A stretch of 64,000 nucleotides of DNA from Elusimicrobiota bacterium (GTDB lineage Bacteria; Elusimicrobiota; Elusimicrobia; UBA1565; JACRDR01), in contig JACQBA010000019.1 of NCBI GenBank assembly GCA_016194745.1, positions 62,001 to 126,000 on the forward strand, read 5' to 3'. The position numbers and the translations under genes are program-made. Of the stretch, positions 1 through 7,331 are shown one piece after another. Every line of letters begins with the position of its first letter. Position 1 is the first letter of the stretch. Below the pieces are notes generated by a model, which saw only the letters and a list, made by a program, of their open reading frames with translations, was not told the DNA's origin and did no database searches.

Positions 1-796
1 CCTGGCGGCTGGCTGCGGACACGGGACCTTCGTCCACGCGGACGCCGACTCTCAGTGGGAGCTCGCCTGGTCCGACGAATTCGACGGCACGGGCGCTCCC
101 GATCCGACCAAATGGATCTTGGAAGAAGGCGGCGGCGGCTGGGGCAACCACGAGCTTCAATCCTATACGAAGCGGGCCAAGAACGTCCGGCAGGAGGGCG
201 GACGGCTGGTGATCGAGGCTCACCGCGAGGACTTCGCCGAGGAGGCCTTCACCTCCGGACGCCTGCGCAGCCGGGCCGATTGGACGTTCGGGCGCTTCGA
301 GATCCGCGCCCGGATGCCGAAGGGCGTCGGCACATGGGCCGCGTTGTGGCTTTATCCGACCGATGACAGCCACGGCTGGCCCGACAGCGGCGAAATCGAC
401 ATCGCCGAATACGTGGGCCGCGATCCGGACGGAATCATCAGCTGCTTCTACAGCACGGAGCACAGCTGGGTATTCGATACCGGAAGGATCGCCCCGATCC
501 CGGTCGAGCGGGCGGATCAAGAGTTCCACGTCTACTCCGCGGATTGGACCGACGAGGAGATCACGACTTCCGTGGACGGGAAGGTGTTTCATCGATTCCA
601 GAACCCGCACAGCTGGAAGCACTGGCCGTTCCTGCATCCCTTCCACGTCATCATGAACCTCGCGATCGGCGGGTTCGGCGGCGAAGCCGACGAGGCCGCA
701 TTTCCCGCACGATTGGAAGTGGATTACGTCCGCATTTACCGCCTCAGGCGGCACGGGCTGCCGATGTGTCGCGGGCGGGAATGCCGGCGCTCCTGA
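1..796 (+). CDS. GH16 family glycoside hydrolase, lipoprotein (5' end cut by window)
   Basis: This is a secreted beta-glucanase/laminarinase-type enzyme of family GH16. The reading frame is open from base 2, so the true start lies upstream of the window. The first visible residues are LAAGC, a lipobox that predicts lipidation at the Cys encoded at 14-16. The mature protein opens with the typical GH16 sequence WELAWSDEFDG. The retaining-glycosidase motif GEIDIAE (bases 389-409) holds the catalytic nucleophile Glu, the helper Asp and the acid/base Glu. The C-terminus has the usual MNLAIGG and DYVRIYR blocks. Substrate cannot be fixed from sequence; beta-1,3 or mixed-linkage glucan is most common for this subtype. 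A second, divergent GH16 lipoprotein lies at 8870-9745. Confidence 0.9.
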   Translation, partial: LAAGCGHGTFVHADADSQWELAWSDEFDGTGAPDPTKWILEEGGGGWGNHELQSYTKRAKNVRQEGGRLVIEAHREDFAEEAFTSGRLRSRADWTFGRFEIRARMPKGVGTWAALWLYPTDDSHGWPDSGEIDIAEYVGRDPDGIISCFYSTEHSWVFDTGRIAPIPVERADQEFHVYSADWTDEEITTSVDGKVFHRFQNPHSWKHWPFLHPFHVIMNLAIGGFGGEADEAAFPARLEVDYVRIYRLRRHGLPMCRGRECRRS

Positions 797-883
797 TCCG
801 AAAACGGCGCATTCCTATCTCGCGGAGCGATAGATCGCCCGGATATTCCTCATGCGCCGCAAGTTCACTGAAAGAACCGACTG

Positions 884-923
884 CCCGGACCCATAGGGCC
901 CAGAATCTTTGCGGGGGTCCGGG
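884..923. repeat. 9-bp inverted repeat between GH16 and the next gene
   Basis: CCCGGACCC (884-892) pairs perfectly with GGGTCCGGG (915-923) around a 22-base loop. It lies about 90 bases after the GH16 stop and just before a TATAGT hexamer (926-931) that could be the -10 of the downstream gene. It may be a weak terminator or an operator. There is no T tract. Confidence 0.4.
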
Positions 924-989
924 TCTATAGTGTCTCCCGTTGGATCGGCGTCCGCTCCGCGGCGCCAAAACGTCATGGAGGTCAACTAA

Positions 990-1628
990 ATGAAAACGTT
1001 CGCAATTCTAGCTTGTGCAATGTCGCTATGTAGCGCGGCGTCCGCGGGTCCCGTCGCCGGGGACATCACGGTTACGGCCGTCCCGAACTCTCCCGTCGTG
1101 GCCGTCGGGCACGCGGTCGCGGTCAAGGCGCCCGCCATCGAGAACGTCGGCGCGTGCACCTATAAAGGCCAGATCAAGGCGGTCTACTGGACGCCCGTGA
1201 TTCCCTTCGGCCCGGCGCATACCTGGTTCGAGGGCAACGTCACGCTGACGTGCGCGGTCGACGCGACCCGCACCGTCACGTTCAAGGCGAAGGCCTCCGG
1301 CCAGGCCGGGGCCGTCGGCACCCAGGCGGTCATCAACCCGTGCCGGAACCCGTACCTCCGCGGCGACTCCGCCTACGGCAACTGCTCCTCGCGCACGTTC
1401 ACGCTGAAGGGGATTTCCCTGCCGACGCCGGTCGCGTTCGTCCGCGGCGGCAAGAACGTCTCGTCCACCTACATCGCGGCGTTCGCGAACATCGGCGGAC
1501 TCCACCTCCAACTCTCGCCCGCGACGAACTCCAACGGCGAGATCGCGGCGTCCATCGCCGCCGACAACGAGGGACCGAGCGTGCGGGCGTTCGTCGGCCT
1601 CTCGCGGCTCACCTTCATTAAGCAGTAA
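990..1628 (+). CDS. Secreted protein of unknown function
   Basis: A 212-residue protein I do not recognise. The N-terminus is a clear Sec signal peptide (residues 1-19, ending SAASAG). The mature part is rich in Val, Thr and Ala and looks like a beta-structured domain, with four Cys that could form two disulfides. The start is supported by a GGAGGT ribosome site at 977-982 with good spacing. A strong GC hairpin follows the stop, so it is probably monocistronic. It may be exported to the periplasm or the surface. Confidence 0.75.
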   Translation: MKTFAILACAMSLCSAASAGPVAGDITVTAVPNSPVVAVGHAVAVKAPAIENVGACTYKGQIKAVYWTPVIPFGPAHTWFEGNVTLTCAVDATRTVTFKAKASGQAGAVGTQAVINPCRNPYLRGDSAYGNCSSRTFTLKGISLPTPVAFVRGGKNVSSTYIAAFANIGGLHLQLSPATNSNGEIAASIAADNEGPSVRAFVGLSRLTFIKQ

Positions 1629-1649
1629 GCACCGCACCTGAGTAGTTCG

Positions 1650-1683
1650 CCGCCCGCCGCCGGTCCCTCCTGGCGGCGGGCGG
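1650..1683 (+). terminator. Probable intrinsic terminator hairpin
   Basis: A perfect 12-bp stem, CCGCCCGCCGCC (1650-1661) with GGCGGCGGGCGG (1672-1683), and a 10-base loop, 22 bases after the stop of the gene at 990-1628. The tail (TCTGCTA) is only weakly T-rich. The hairpin also sits 62 bases beyond the end of the convergent receiver gene, so it may serve both directions. Confidence 0.6.
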
Positions 1684-1744
1684 TCTGCTACCCGATCTCG
1701 TTGGCGCCCGCTGGAGTCTCGCCGAACCGGAGGCCGGCGCGCCA

Positions 1745-2191
1745 CTAGCCGGAATGGCGCCAGACGTCGGAGGCGGGAGGTTTCGGCGGAGCCTTCGTAC
1801 TCATCAGGGAGTGCAGCGCGGCGGGGAGCTTCGTGACGTGAGGGGGCTTCGTCATCACTTCCTTGACGCTCGGCTCCTGGCGCAGGATCTCAAGCGCCGC
1901 TGGGTCCATCATCCGGGCAGTGAGGATGATCACCGGGATTCCTGCGACGCCTTCCGACTGAAGATCGCGTAGGACCTCGACGCCGTTCTTGCCCGGCATC
2001 ATGAGATCCAGGATGATCAGGTCGGGCGTCTTCGCGGCGATTTTCTTCATCGCCGCGGGCCCGTCGACCGCGACATCGACCTGGAAGCCTTCCTTGACGA
2101 CGATCGCCTTGATCAAGTAGCGCTGAGGCTCGTCGTCCTCGACGATCAGGACCAGCTTGTCCTTCGGCTCCGCCAGATTCTCGTCCGCCAT
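1745..2191 (-). CDS. Stand-alone response-regulator receiver protein
   Basis: A 148-residue CheY-like receiver without an output domain. Acidic residues are at E18, D19 and D20, the phospho-acceptor is D62 (LDLMMPG), the switch Thr is T91 and the conserved Lys is K115 (MTKP). A 25-residue Pro/Lys-rich tail follows the fold. It is a close paralogue of the receiver at 11219-11677, sharing the N-terminal (L)A(D/E)PKDK lead and the TARMM segment. No kinase is adjacent, so its partner is unknown. Transcription probably starts almost at the ATG (TACAAT 7 bases upstream). Confidence 0.9.
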   Translation of the reverse strand: MADENLAEPKDKLVLIVEDDEPQRYLIKAIVVKEGFQVDVAVDGPAAMKKIAAKTPDLIILDLMMPGKNGVEVLRDLQSEGVAGIPVIILTARMMDPAALEILRQEPSVKEVMTKPPHVTKLPAALHSLMSTKAPPKPPASDVWRHSG

Positions 2192-2198
2192 ACCCTAG

Positions 2199-2229
2199 AT
2201 TGTATAGGTCCCATCTCGCGAAATTTCAA
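2199..2229 (-). promoter_or_regulatory. Promoter of the receiver gene, leaderless type
   Basis: On the minus strand, TTGAAA (2224-2229), a 19-bp spacer and TACAAT (2199-2204), followed after 7 bases by the ATG at 2191. No Shine-Dalgarno can fit between, so the mRNA is probably leaderless. Confidence 0.5.
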
Positions 2230-2308
2230 GTCCCCTATCGCGGCATGCGGCCTTGACCGTTTACCGATCCGGGGGTATAAAGGGTAAATAAGTGACAGGA
2301 GGGTGCCC

Positions 2309-3079
2309 ATGCCTCGAACCAGCCTTGCCGCCGCCGCATTCGTGATCGTTCTCGCCCAAGCCGCGCCGACCGTACGCGCGGAAGAAAAAGCCGAATTCCC
2401 GTACATCTCGGCCGAGGAGATGATCGCCAAAACGAAGGGAGCTCCGGAAAAGTGGGAGTTCGTGCTCATCGACGCACGCAATCGCGTGGAATTCGAGGAC
2501 GCCCATATCCCAGGCTCGATCAACCTGCCGGCGGAATTGATCAAGGGCAAGCTCCCGGATGCGGTCAAGGCGAAGGAACGGAAGCTGGTCTTCTACTGCA
2601 ATGGTCCCCAATGCACTAAGAGCCACAAGGCTGCGACCGGCGCAAAAGGCCTCGGCTACTCCCAGATCGCGATCTTCAACGGGGGCATGCCCGCGTGGGG
2701 AACCTTCCAGCAGCCGGTGGTGAGTCCCAAGCCCCTCCCGAAGATCGACGTGGCCTCCATGCCCGCGGCGGAGGCCGCCAAGGAGATCGAGAAGAACCGT
2801 CCCTTCATCCTCGACGTGCGGGATAAGGCGGAGTTTCCCGCGTCGCACATCAAAGACTCCGTGAACATCCCGCTCGACGATATCGAGGCCCGGATCAAGG
2901 AAGTCCCGGACAAGGCGATCTTCCTGGTCGACCACGCGGGACGGCAGGTCTTGGTCGCGGGCAGGCTCCTGACAAAGCTGGGGCGCAAGGACCTCAAGCG
3001 CCTCGACAAGGGCCTCCAAAGCTGGAAGGCGGCCAACCTGCCCTTGGAAGAGAAGAAGGAGCCTCCATCGACGAACTAG
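2309..3079 (+). CDS. Exported tandem rhodanese-domain protein
   Basis: A 256-residue protein with a signal peptide (about residues 1-24, ending VRA) and two rhodanese domains. Domain 1 (about 30-140) carries FYCNGPQCTKS, with a Cys in the active-site loop able to carry a persulfide. Domain 2 (about 155-245) has VDHAGRQ in the same place and no Cys, so it is predicted catalytically inactive, as in many tandem sulfurtransferases. An AGGAGG at 2298-2303 is well spaced for ATG 2309; a GTG at 2303 overlaps that site and is rejected. It probably acts in periplasmic sulfur transfer. Its stop overlaps the stop of the convergent LysR gene inside CTAG. Confidence 0.85.
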   Translation: MPRTSLAAAAFVIVLAQAAPTVRAEEKAEFPYISAEEMIAKTKGAPEKWEFVLIDARNRVEFEDAHIPGSINLPAELIKGKLPDAVKAKERKLVFYCNGPQCTKSHKAATGAKGLGYSQIAIFNGGMPAWGTFQQPVVSPKPLPKIDVASMPAAEAAKEIEKNRPFILDVRDKAEFPASHIKDSVNIPLDDIEARIKEVPDKAIFLVDHAGRQVLVAGRLLTKLGRKDLKRLDKGLQSWKAANLPLEEKKEPPSTN

Positions 3080-3942
3080 CCGGCGACGGCGCGTTCCCAG
3101 AACGCCTTCGCGGCGGGACCCGGGTCCACCGTGCGCATTCGGCACGCGAAGATCCGCTCCTTGATGTTGCGGAACGGGAGCTCGTGGATCGCGAGTCCCG
3201 GCGTCGCCCGGAGGCGCACGGCGTGCAGGGGCGCGAGGACGTAGCCCAGCCCCGCGCCCGCCATCCGAAACAGCGACTCGAATTCAGCGACTTCGATCGC
3301 CGGCGGGGGCAGGCGGATACCGCGCTTGGCCAAGCGATCCTGGAACTCGTACCAATAGGCGTCCTCTGATCGGCAGGAGAGGATGGGCAGGCGGCCCAAG
3401 TCCTCCCAAGAGATCCGCCGACGAGGCCGCGGTCCGACGAATACGTACTCCTCGGTGAATACGGCGCGGGCCTCGACCTGCGGCTTGCCCGGGTTTTCCT
3501 TGGTGAATATCACGTCCGCCTCCTGGCGAAAGAGCATCGGCAGCATCTCGGAAGGCGGGCGGTATTCCATCATGAAGCGCACGCCGGGATGGTCTTTTCG
3601 GAAACGCTGGATCTTGGGAAGCAGACTCGCCTTCGAGTACTCGCTGAGAGAGATCAGACGAACGACGCCTTGGAGCTCCTGCGGCCTCGCCATGAGCCGC
3701 GAATCGAGCCTGACCAGGCAGTCCAGCGACGACTGACAGGCCGCGAGGAGATTCTGCCCGGCCTCCGTTAGGACGAGCCGATTCTCCGCTCGGCCGTAGA
3801 GCTTGGCGCCCAGGCTTCGCTCGAGAGCGCGCAGGCGCTGGCTTACCGCGGGCTGCGTCACCTCGAGCCTGCGGGCGGCGGCGCGGACGCCTCCCGTCTT
3901 GGCGACAGTGGCGAACACCTGCAGCGCGTTGAGGTCGATCAT
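3076..3942 (-). CDS. LysR-family transcriptional regulator
   Basis: A protein of about 288 residues with an N-terminal winged helix-turn-helix (VRAAARRLEVTQPAVSQRLRALE) and a C-terminal periplasmic-binding-protein-like effector domain. I chose the ATG at 3942 because LysR proteins normally begin at the equivalent of MIDLNALQVF. An in-frame ATG at 3972 adds ten residues and is preceded at 5 bases by AATAAT, so a leaderless start there is also possible. The target is unclear: no divergent metabolic gene is present, and the nearest gene upstream is the secreted protein at 4100. It converges on the rhodanese gene. Confidence 0.88.
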   Translation of the reverse strand: MIDLNALQVFATVAKTGGVRAAARRLEVTQPAVSQRLRALERSLGAKLYGRAENRLVLTEAGQNLLAACQSSLDCLVRLDSRLMARPQELQGVVRLISLSEYSKASLLPKIQRFRKDHPGVRFMMEYRPPSEMLPMLFRQEADVIFTKENPGKPQVEARAVFTEEYVFVGPRPRRRISWEDLGRLPILSCRSEDAYWYEFQDRLAKRGIRLPPPAIEVAEFESLFRMAGAGLGYVLAPLHAVRLRATPGLAIHELPFRNIKERIFACRMRTVDPGPAAKAFWERAVAG

Positions 3943-4099
3943 GCAATTACTTTTTCTTATCTCCAATATCATACCCCATTATTAAGCCTTATTGGTAAGT
4001 AGCCCCTGGGCCTCTTTCCGGCGGGCGCCTTCCCCGATCGGCTCTCCGCACCCGCGGCCCGACAGAGGCATAATCCCCGCGCAGCTCATGGAGGGTTCA

Positions 4100-4972
4100 A
4101 TGAAAGCAATCGCAGTGACGTGTCTGTTGGCGCTTCCGGCGGCAGCCTTCGCCGGGGGAGCGCTCGAACAGTTGGGCGGCGCCTCGGGGCAGGGGGAAAC
4201 CGCGACGTCGGCCATGCTCCGGATCTCGCATCTCCAACCGGGCGCCAAGGCCGCCTGCCCGGGCGTCTCGGACCCGGCGGCATCCGGATGCAAGGCGGTC
4301 GAGTTCGCCGTGCGCTCGGACAGGCCCGGGGCGCAAGGCTGGTACGACATGCGGCCGCGGGTCGCCTATCGGGAATTCGTCTCCGACAGGCCGTTCTCCG
4401 GCCCATCGCCGGACGGCCGGCTTTGGATCTGCGAGAACGCGTCGGGGCCGGACTGCCTGTTCGGGCCGCCCAAGAAGTACGACCGAGTCGAGGACCAGCC
4501 GGAGGCGATCAAGAAGTTCTTTTATTCCGAAGGCTGGATCGACGAGGTGCGGCTTCTCGCGAAGTATCCCTGGCCGGAAGTGAAGAAGATCCTCACCGGA
4601 GCGCGTAAGGACTGCTCCGGCCCCGCCGTGGACCTCGCTAAAGCGGAGGACCGGCGGCTCCATCCAGAGGACTACGAGGGCCAGCCGTCGGACTTCCTGA
4701 TCCACACCTCGTACGGCAAGAATGGGTATCGGGAAAGGACGCTGGCGCGCCTGGAGGGGAATCTCGAAGTCCACGAGGTGCAGACGATCCATTTCCGCTC
4801 CTTGCTGGTCAAGCTCGACGACTATGCGGTCACGCTCGATCCGAGGACTTGCGCGCTCGCCGCGCCGATCGCCGCGGGCGGCCAATACGTGCACGGCTGG
4901 GCGAGGGACGGCCGGCGCCGCGCGACGCTGAAAGACTTCCTGGAGGAAAAACCATGCGTCGATCGCTGCTGA
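4100..4972 (+). CDS. Secreted protein of unknown function
   Basis: A 290-residue exported protein I do not recognise. The signal peptide is MKAIAVTCLLALPAAAFAGG. The mature protein has Cys at several places (CPGVSD, SGCKAVEF, WICEN, PDCLF, KDCSG) that could form disulfides, and many aromatic residues. The start at 4100 has a GGAGG site at 4090-4094, while the frame remains open upstream. It overlaps the next gene by 19 bases, so the two are probably co-expressed. Confidence 0.75.
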   Translation: MKAIAVTCLLALPAAAFAGGALEQLGGASGQGETATSAMLRISHLQPGAKAACPGVSDPAASGCKAVEFAVRSDRPGAQGWYDMRPRVAYREFVSDRPFSGPSPDGRLWICENASGPDCLFGPPKKYDRVEDQPEAIKKFFYSEGWIDEVRLLAKYPWPEVKKILTGARKDCSGPAVDLAKAEDRRLHPEDYEGQPSDFLIHTSYGKNGYRERTLARLEGNLEVHEVQTIHFRSLLVKLDDYAVTLDPRTCALAAPIAAGGQYVHGWARDGRRRATLKDFLEEKPCVDRC

Positions 4973-5367
4973 CGGCGCTGTTGTCGGCCGCGACGGGGAC
5001 CGTCTGGTGCGCCGGCATCGACGTACCGAGCGCCGCGCTGCCTCAGATTGAGGAGGAGTGCGGCTTCGGAGGCGACATCATCCGTCACGGAGAGTTCTTC
5101 CGGTCCGTGTTCGGCACGCCGGAATTTGCGAACTACCTGTTCATGGTCCGCTCGTGTCCAAAGGACTCGAGCAAAGTCGTAGCGACCGTCGGCAAGTGGG
5201 CGGATGCCGGCAGCGGGCCCACGGGGGGGCGTTTCGTCCTCACGTGGTATGAAGCAGGCCGCGCGCGGGCGTCGTTCTTTAAGAATCGCGACGCGGACGA
5301 CGCCGAGATCGTCCTCGATCTCACGTCCGGGCGAGCCGAGTTCAGGCGATACAAAGGGCTTCCCTAG
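4954..5367 (+). CDS. Small secreted protein of unknown function
   Basis: A 137-residue protein with a signal peptide (MRRSLLTALLSAATGTVWCAG) and a compact mature domain with two Cys (EECGF, VRSCP). The start lies inside the 3' end of the previous gene and is supported by GGAGG at 4942-4946. The overlap suggests a two-gene operon with 4100-4972. No family is recognised. Confidence 0.7.
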   Translation: MRRSLLTALLSAATGTVWCAGIDVPSAALPQIEEECGFGGDIIRHGEFFRSVFGTPEFANYLFMVRSCPKDSSKVVATVGKWADAGSGPTGGRFVLTWYEAGRARASFFKNRDADDAEIVLDLTSGRAEFRRYKGLP

Positions 5368-5424
5368 GGAACGTCCGGAGTGACGCGGAGGGCGCCCGGG
5401 CAGCGGGGCGGCCCCCGCCGTCGC

Positions 5425-6084
5425 TTATTCGTCCAGCTTGGTATACGTCGGCAGCCAGCGGAAGGTGTCGAAGCCGGCCGTCTCCGCGACGGAGCACGCG
5501 AGCGACGCGCCGTCTCCCGGCGTGCAGCGGTAGGACAACGTCGTCAGGCCCCAGGGCCATCTGTACTGGATCGACTCGAGGCCGGCGACATGCCAGCCGT
5601 CGATCTGCTCTTCAGTGGATCCTCGCGTCGAGCGGGAGGCGATCGACCATGTATTCTCGGGCCGTCCCGCGCCCGAGACCCGGACGGCCCAGTCGACGTC
5701 CGTCTTGGAGATGCGCAGCTCGGAGGGCACCGAGGTATAGCTGGGAGGAACGACTCCGCGCACCACGTTGCGCACGCCCTCGCGCGGGCTCGACGCGTTG
5801 ACCAACGCCGTCAGCTTCCATCGGCCTTGGAGAGCGTCGCGATCGATCGCGCGCTCGGCGTTTCGCGTGCGCTCCTGCCGAGCGTCGTCGAGGGTCCAAG
5901 CCCTCGACTTCCGTTCGGGACGCACCGGACGAGAGGCGACAGAGGCGGGCTCGGGGGAGAGCGTTCCCGCGACCCGGAGCGCGGCCTCCTTGGCGAGGGG
6001 CGCGTCGAACGCGACGCTCCCGTCCCCGGCATAGGACGCGGCGGCTAGCAGCGGCAACGCGGCCGCGAGTATCGGACCCCTCAT
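5425..6084 (-). CDS. Secreted protein of unknown function
   Basis: A 219-residue protein with a signal peptide (MRGPILAAALPLLAAASYAG). The mature part has a basic, Arg-rich linker and a C-terminal domain with several Trp residues and two Cys. The start at 6084 has no ribosome site, but a perfect TATAAT lies 9 bases upstream, which fits a leaderless transcript. It is divergent from the HtrA-like protease gene with only 104 bases between starts. Function unknown; co-regulation with the protease is possible. Confidence 0.7.
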   Translation of the reverse strand: MRGPILAAALPLLAAASYAGDGSVAFDAPLAKEAALRVAGTLSPEPASVASRPVRPERKSRAWTLDDARQERTRNAERAIDRDALQGRWKLTALVNASSPREGVRNVVRGVVPPSYTSVPSELRISKTDVDWAVRVSGAGRPENTWSIASRSTRGSTEEQIDGWHVAGLESIQYRWPWGLTTLSYRCTPGDGASLACSVAETAGFDTFRWLPTYTKLDE

Positions 6085-6093
6085 CGCGCGGTC

Positions 6094-6099
6094 ATTATA
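6094..6099 (-). promoter_or_regulatory. -10 box of the 5425-6084 gene
   Basis: A perfect TATAAT on the minus strand, 9 bases before the ATG. A weak TTGGCG lies 15 bp upstream. The spacing predicts a transcript with almost no leader. Confidence 0.5.
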
Positions 6100-6152
6100 C
6101 CGCGTCCATCGGTCCGCCAAGAGGGACCTTCGGGCAACCGCGCGTGGGGCGA

Positions 6153-6182
6153 TTGACCCGCCACCCGGCAATCAGCCAAAAT
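6153..6182 (+). promoter_or_regulatory. Promoter of the HtrA-like protease, leaderless type
   Basis: TTGACC (6153-6158), an 18-bp spacer and CAAAAT (6177-6182), then 6 bases to the ATG at 6189. The predicted start of transcription falls on or next to the start codon. Confidence 0.55.
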
Positions 6183-6188
6183 CCGTCC

Positions 6189-7223
6189 ATGAAGAGAACT
6201 TTCGCCCTTTCCATCCTGCTGGCGTCCGCCGCGCTTCCGTGCGCCGCTCTATTGCCCGACGAAGAGAACACGATCAAGCTCTTCGACGAGGGCTCGCCCT
6301 CCGTGGTCTTCGTGACGAACATCGCGATCGGCCAGGACTTCTTCATGGAGCAAGTCGCCGTCCCGCAGGGCGCCGGCTCCGGGTTCATTTGGGACAAGTC
6401 GGGACATATCGTGACCAACTTCCACGTCGTGCGCGGCGGCAGCGCCTTCCTCGTGACCCTGAAGGACCACACCGAGCTCGAAGCGAAGCTGGTCGGCGTC
6501 GAGCCGCGCAAGGACATCGCGGTCCTCAAGGTCACCAAGGGGCTCGAGAAGATGCGCCCCGTCAGGCCCGGCAATTCCGAGACGCTCAAGGTGGGGCAGA
6601 AGGCGATCGCCATCGGCAACCCGTTCGGCTTGGACAACACGCTGACCACGGGCGTCATCAGCGCCCTCGGCCGGCAGATCGAGGGCGTCGGCGGCGTCAC
6701 GATCCACGACGTGATCCAGACGGACGCGGCGATCAATCCCGGGAACTCCGGCGGGCCACTCCTCGATTCGGACGGACGGCTTATCGGCATGAACACGATG
6801 ATCTACTCGAACTCCGGCGCGAGCGCCGGCGTCGGATTCGCGGTCCCCGTCAACATCATCAACCGGATCGTCCCGCAGATCATCGCGCACGGGCGCGCCG
6901 TGCAGCCCGGCATCGGCATCACGATCCTGACCCCTCAGCAGGCCGCGCAGATCCTGGGCGACAGCCCGGGCGTCGTCGTGCGGGAGGTGAACCCCAACGG
7001 CCCGGCGGCGCGCGCCGGCATGAAGGGCATCCATCGAGACCGCATGACGGGCCGGCTCGTCCTCGGCGACATCCTCGTCGGCATCGACGACAAGAAAGTG
7101 CACAATTACGACCAGCTCTACAACACCTTGGACGCCTACAAGCCCGGCGACACCGTGACGGTCCGCGCGCTCCGGGACGGGAAGGAACGGAGCTACCGCA
7201 TCGAGCTCGTCAACGTCTTCTAA
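6189..7223 (+). CDS. HtrA/DegP-type exported serine protease with one PDZ domain
   Basis: A 344-residue S1C protease. Signal peptide about residues 1-20. The catalytic triad is H79 (TNFHVV), D109 (RKDIAVLK) and S187 (PGNSGGPLL). One PDZ domain follows (about 245-340), with the carboxylate loop near GIGITI and a GDILVGID block. The family degrades or refolds damaged envelope proteins, usually as trimers. The start at 6189 is set by the signal peptide and a leaderless-type promoter 6 bases upstream. It is divergent from the secreted-protein gene at 5425-6084. Confidence 0.93.
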   Translation: MKRTFALSILLASAALPCAALLPDEENTIKLFDEGSPSVVFVTNIAIGQDFFMEQVAVPQGAGSGFIWDKSGHIVTNFHVVRGGSAFLVTLKDHTELEAKLVGVEPRKDIAVLKVTKGLEKMRPVRPGNSETLKVGQKAIAIGNPFGLDNTLTTGVISALGRQIEGVGGVTIHDVIQTDAAINPGNSGGPLLDSDGRLIGMNTMIYSNSGASAGVGFAVPVNIINRIVPQIIAHGRAVQPGIGITILTPQQAAQILGDSPGVVVREVNPNGPAARAGMKGIHRDRMTGRLVLGDILVGIDDKKVHNYDQLYNTLDAYKPGDTVTVRALRDGKERSYRIELVNVF

Positions 7224-7277
7224 GCCTCCGCAACAAGCCGGGGCCACTGGGTAGCCCGGCGACTTCCCTCAGGTCCC

Positions 7278-7331
7278 ATGCTTCGGAATCTCGAACCGGC
7301 TATTCTAAGGAGGGGGGACGAGGCATCCTGA
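7278..7331 (+). other. Short ORF ending directly before the glycosyltransferase start
   Basis: ATG at 7278 opens a 17-codon ORF (MLRNLEPAILRRGDEAS) whose TGA (7329-7331) is followed without a gap by the TTG start at 7332, in the same frame. It may be a leader ORF that feeds reinitiation at TTG, or chance. An AGGAGG (7308-7313) lies inside it. Confidence 0.25.

Noticed and set aside
2303-2308. GTG start for the rhodanese gene
   Set aside because: It overlaps the AGGAGG ribosome site that correctly serves ATG 2309.
7270-7300. GGTTCGAGATTCC on the minus strand, like a tRNA T-loop
   Set aside because: The flanking bases do not form a T-arm stem, and no acceptor or anticodon arm can be drawn.
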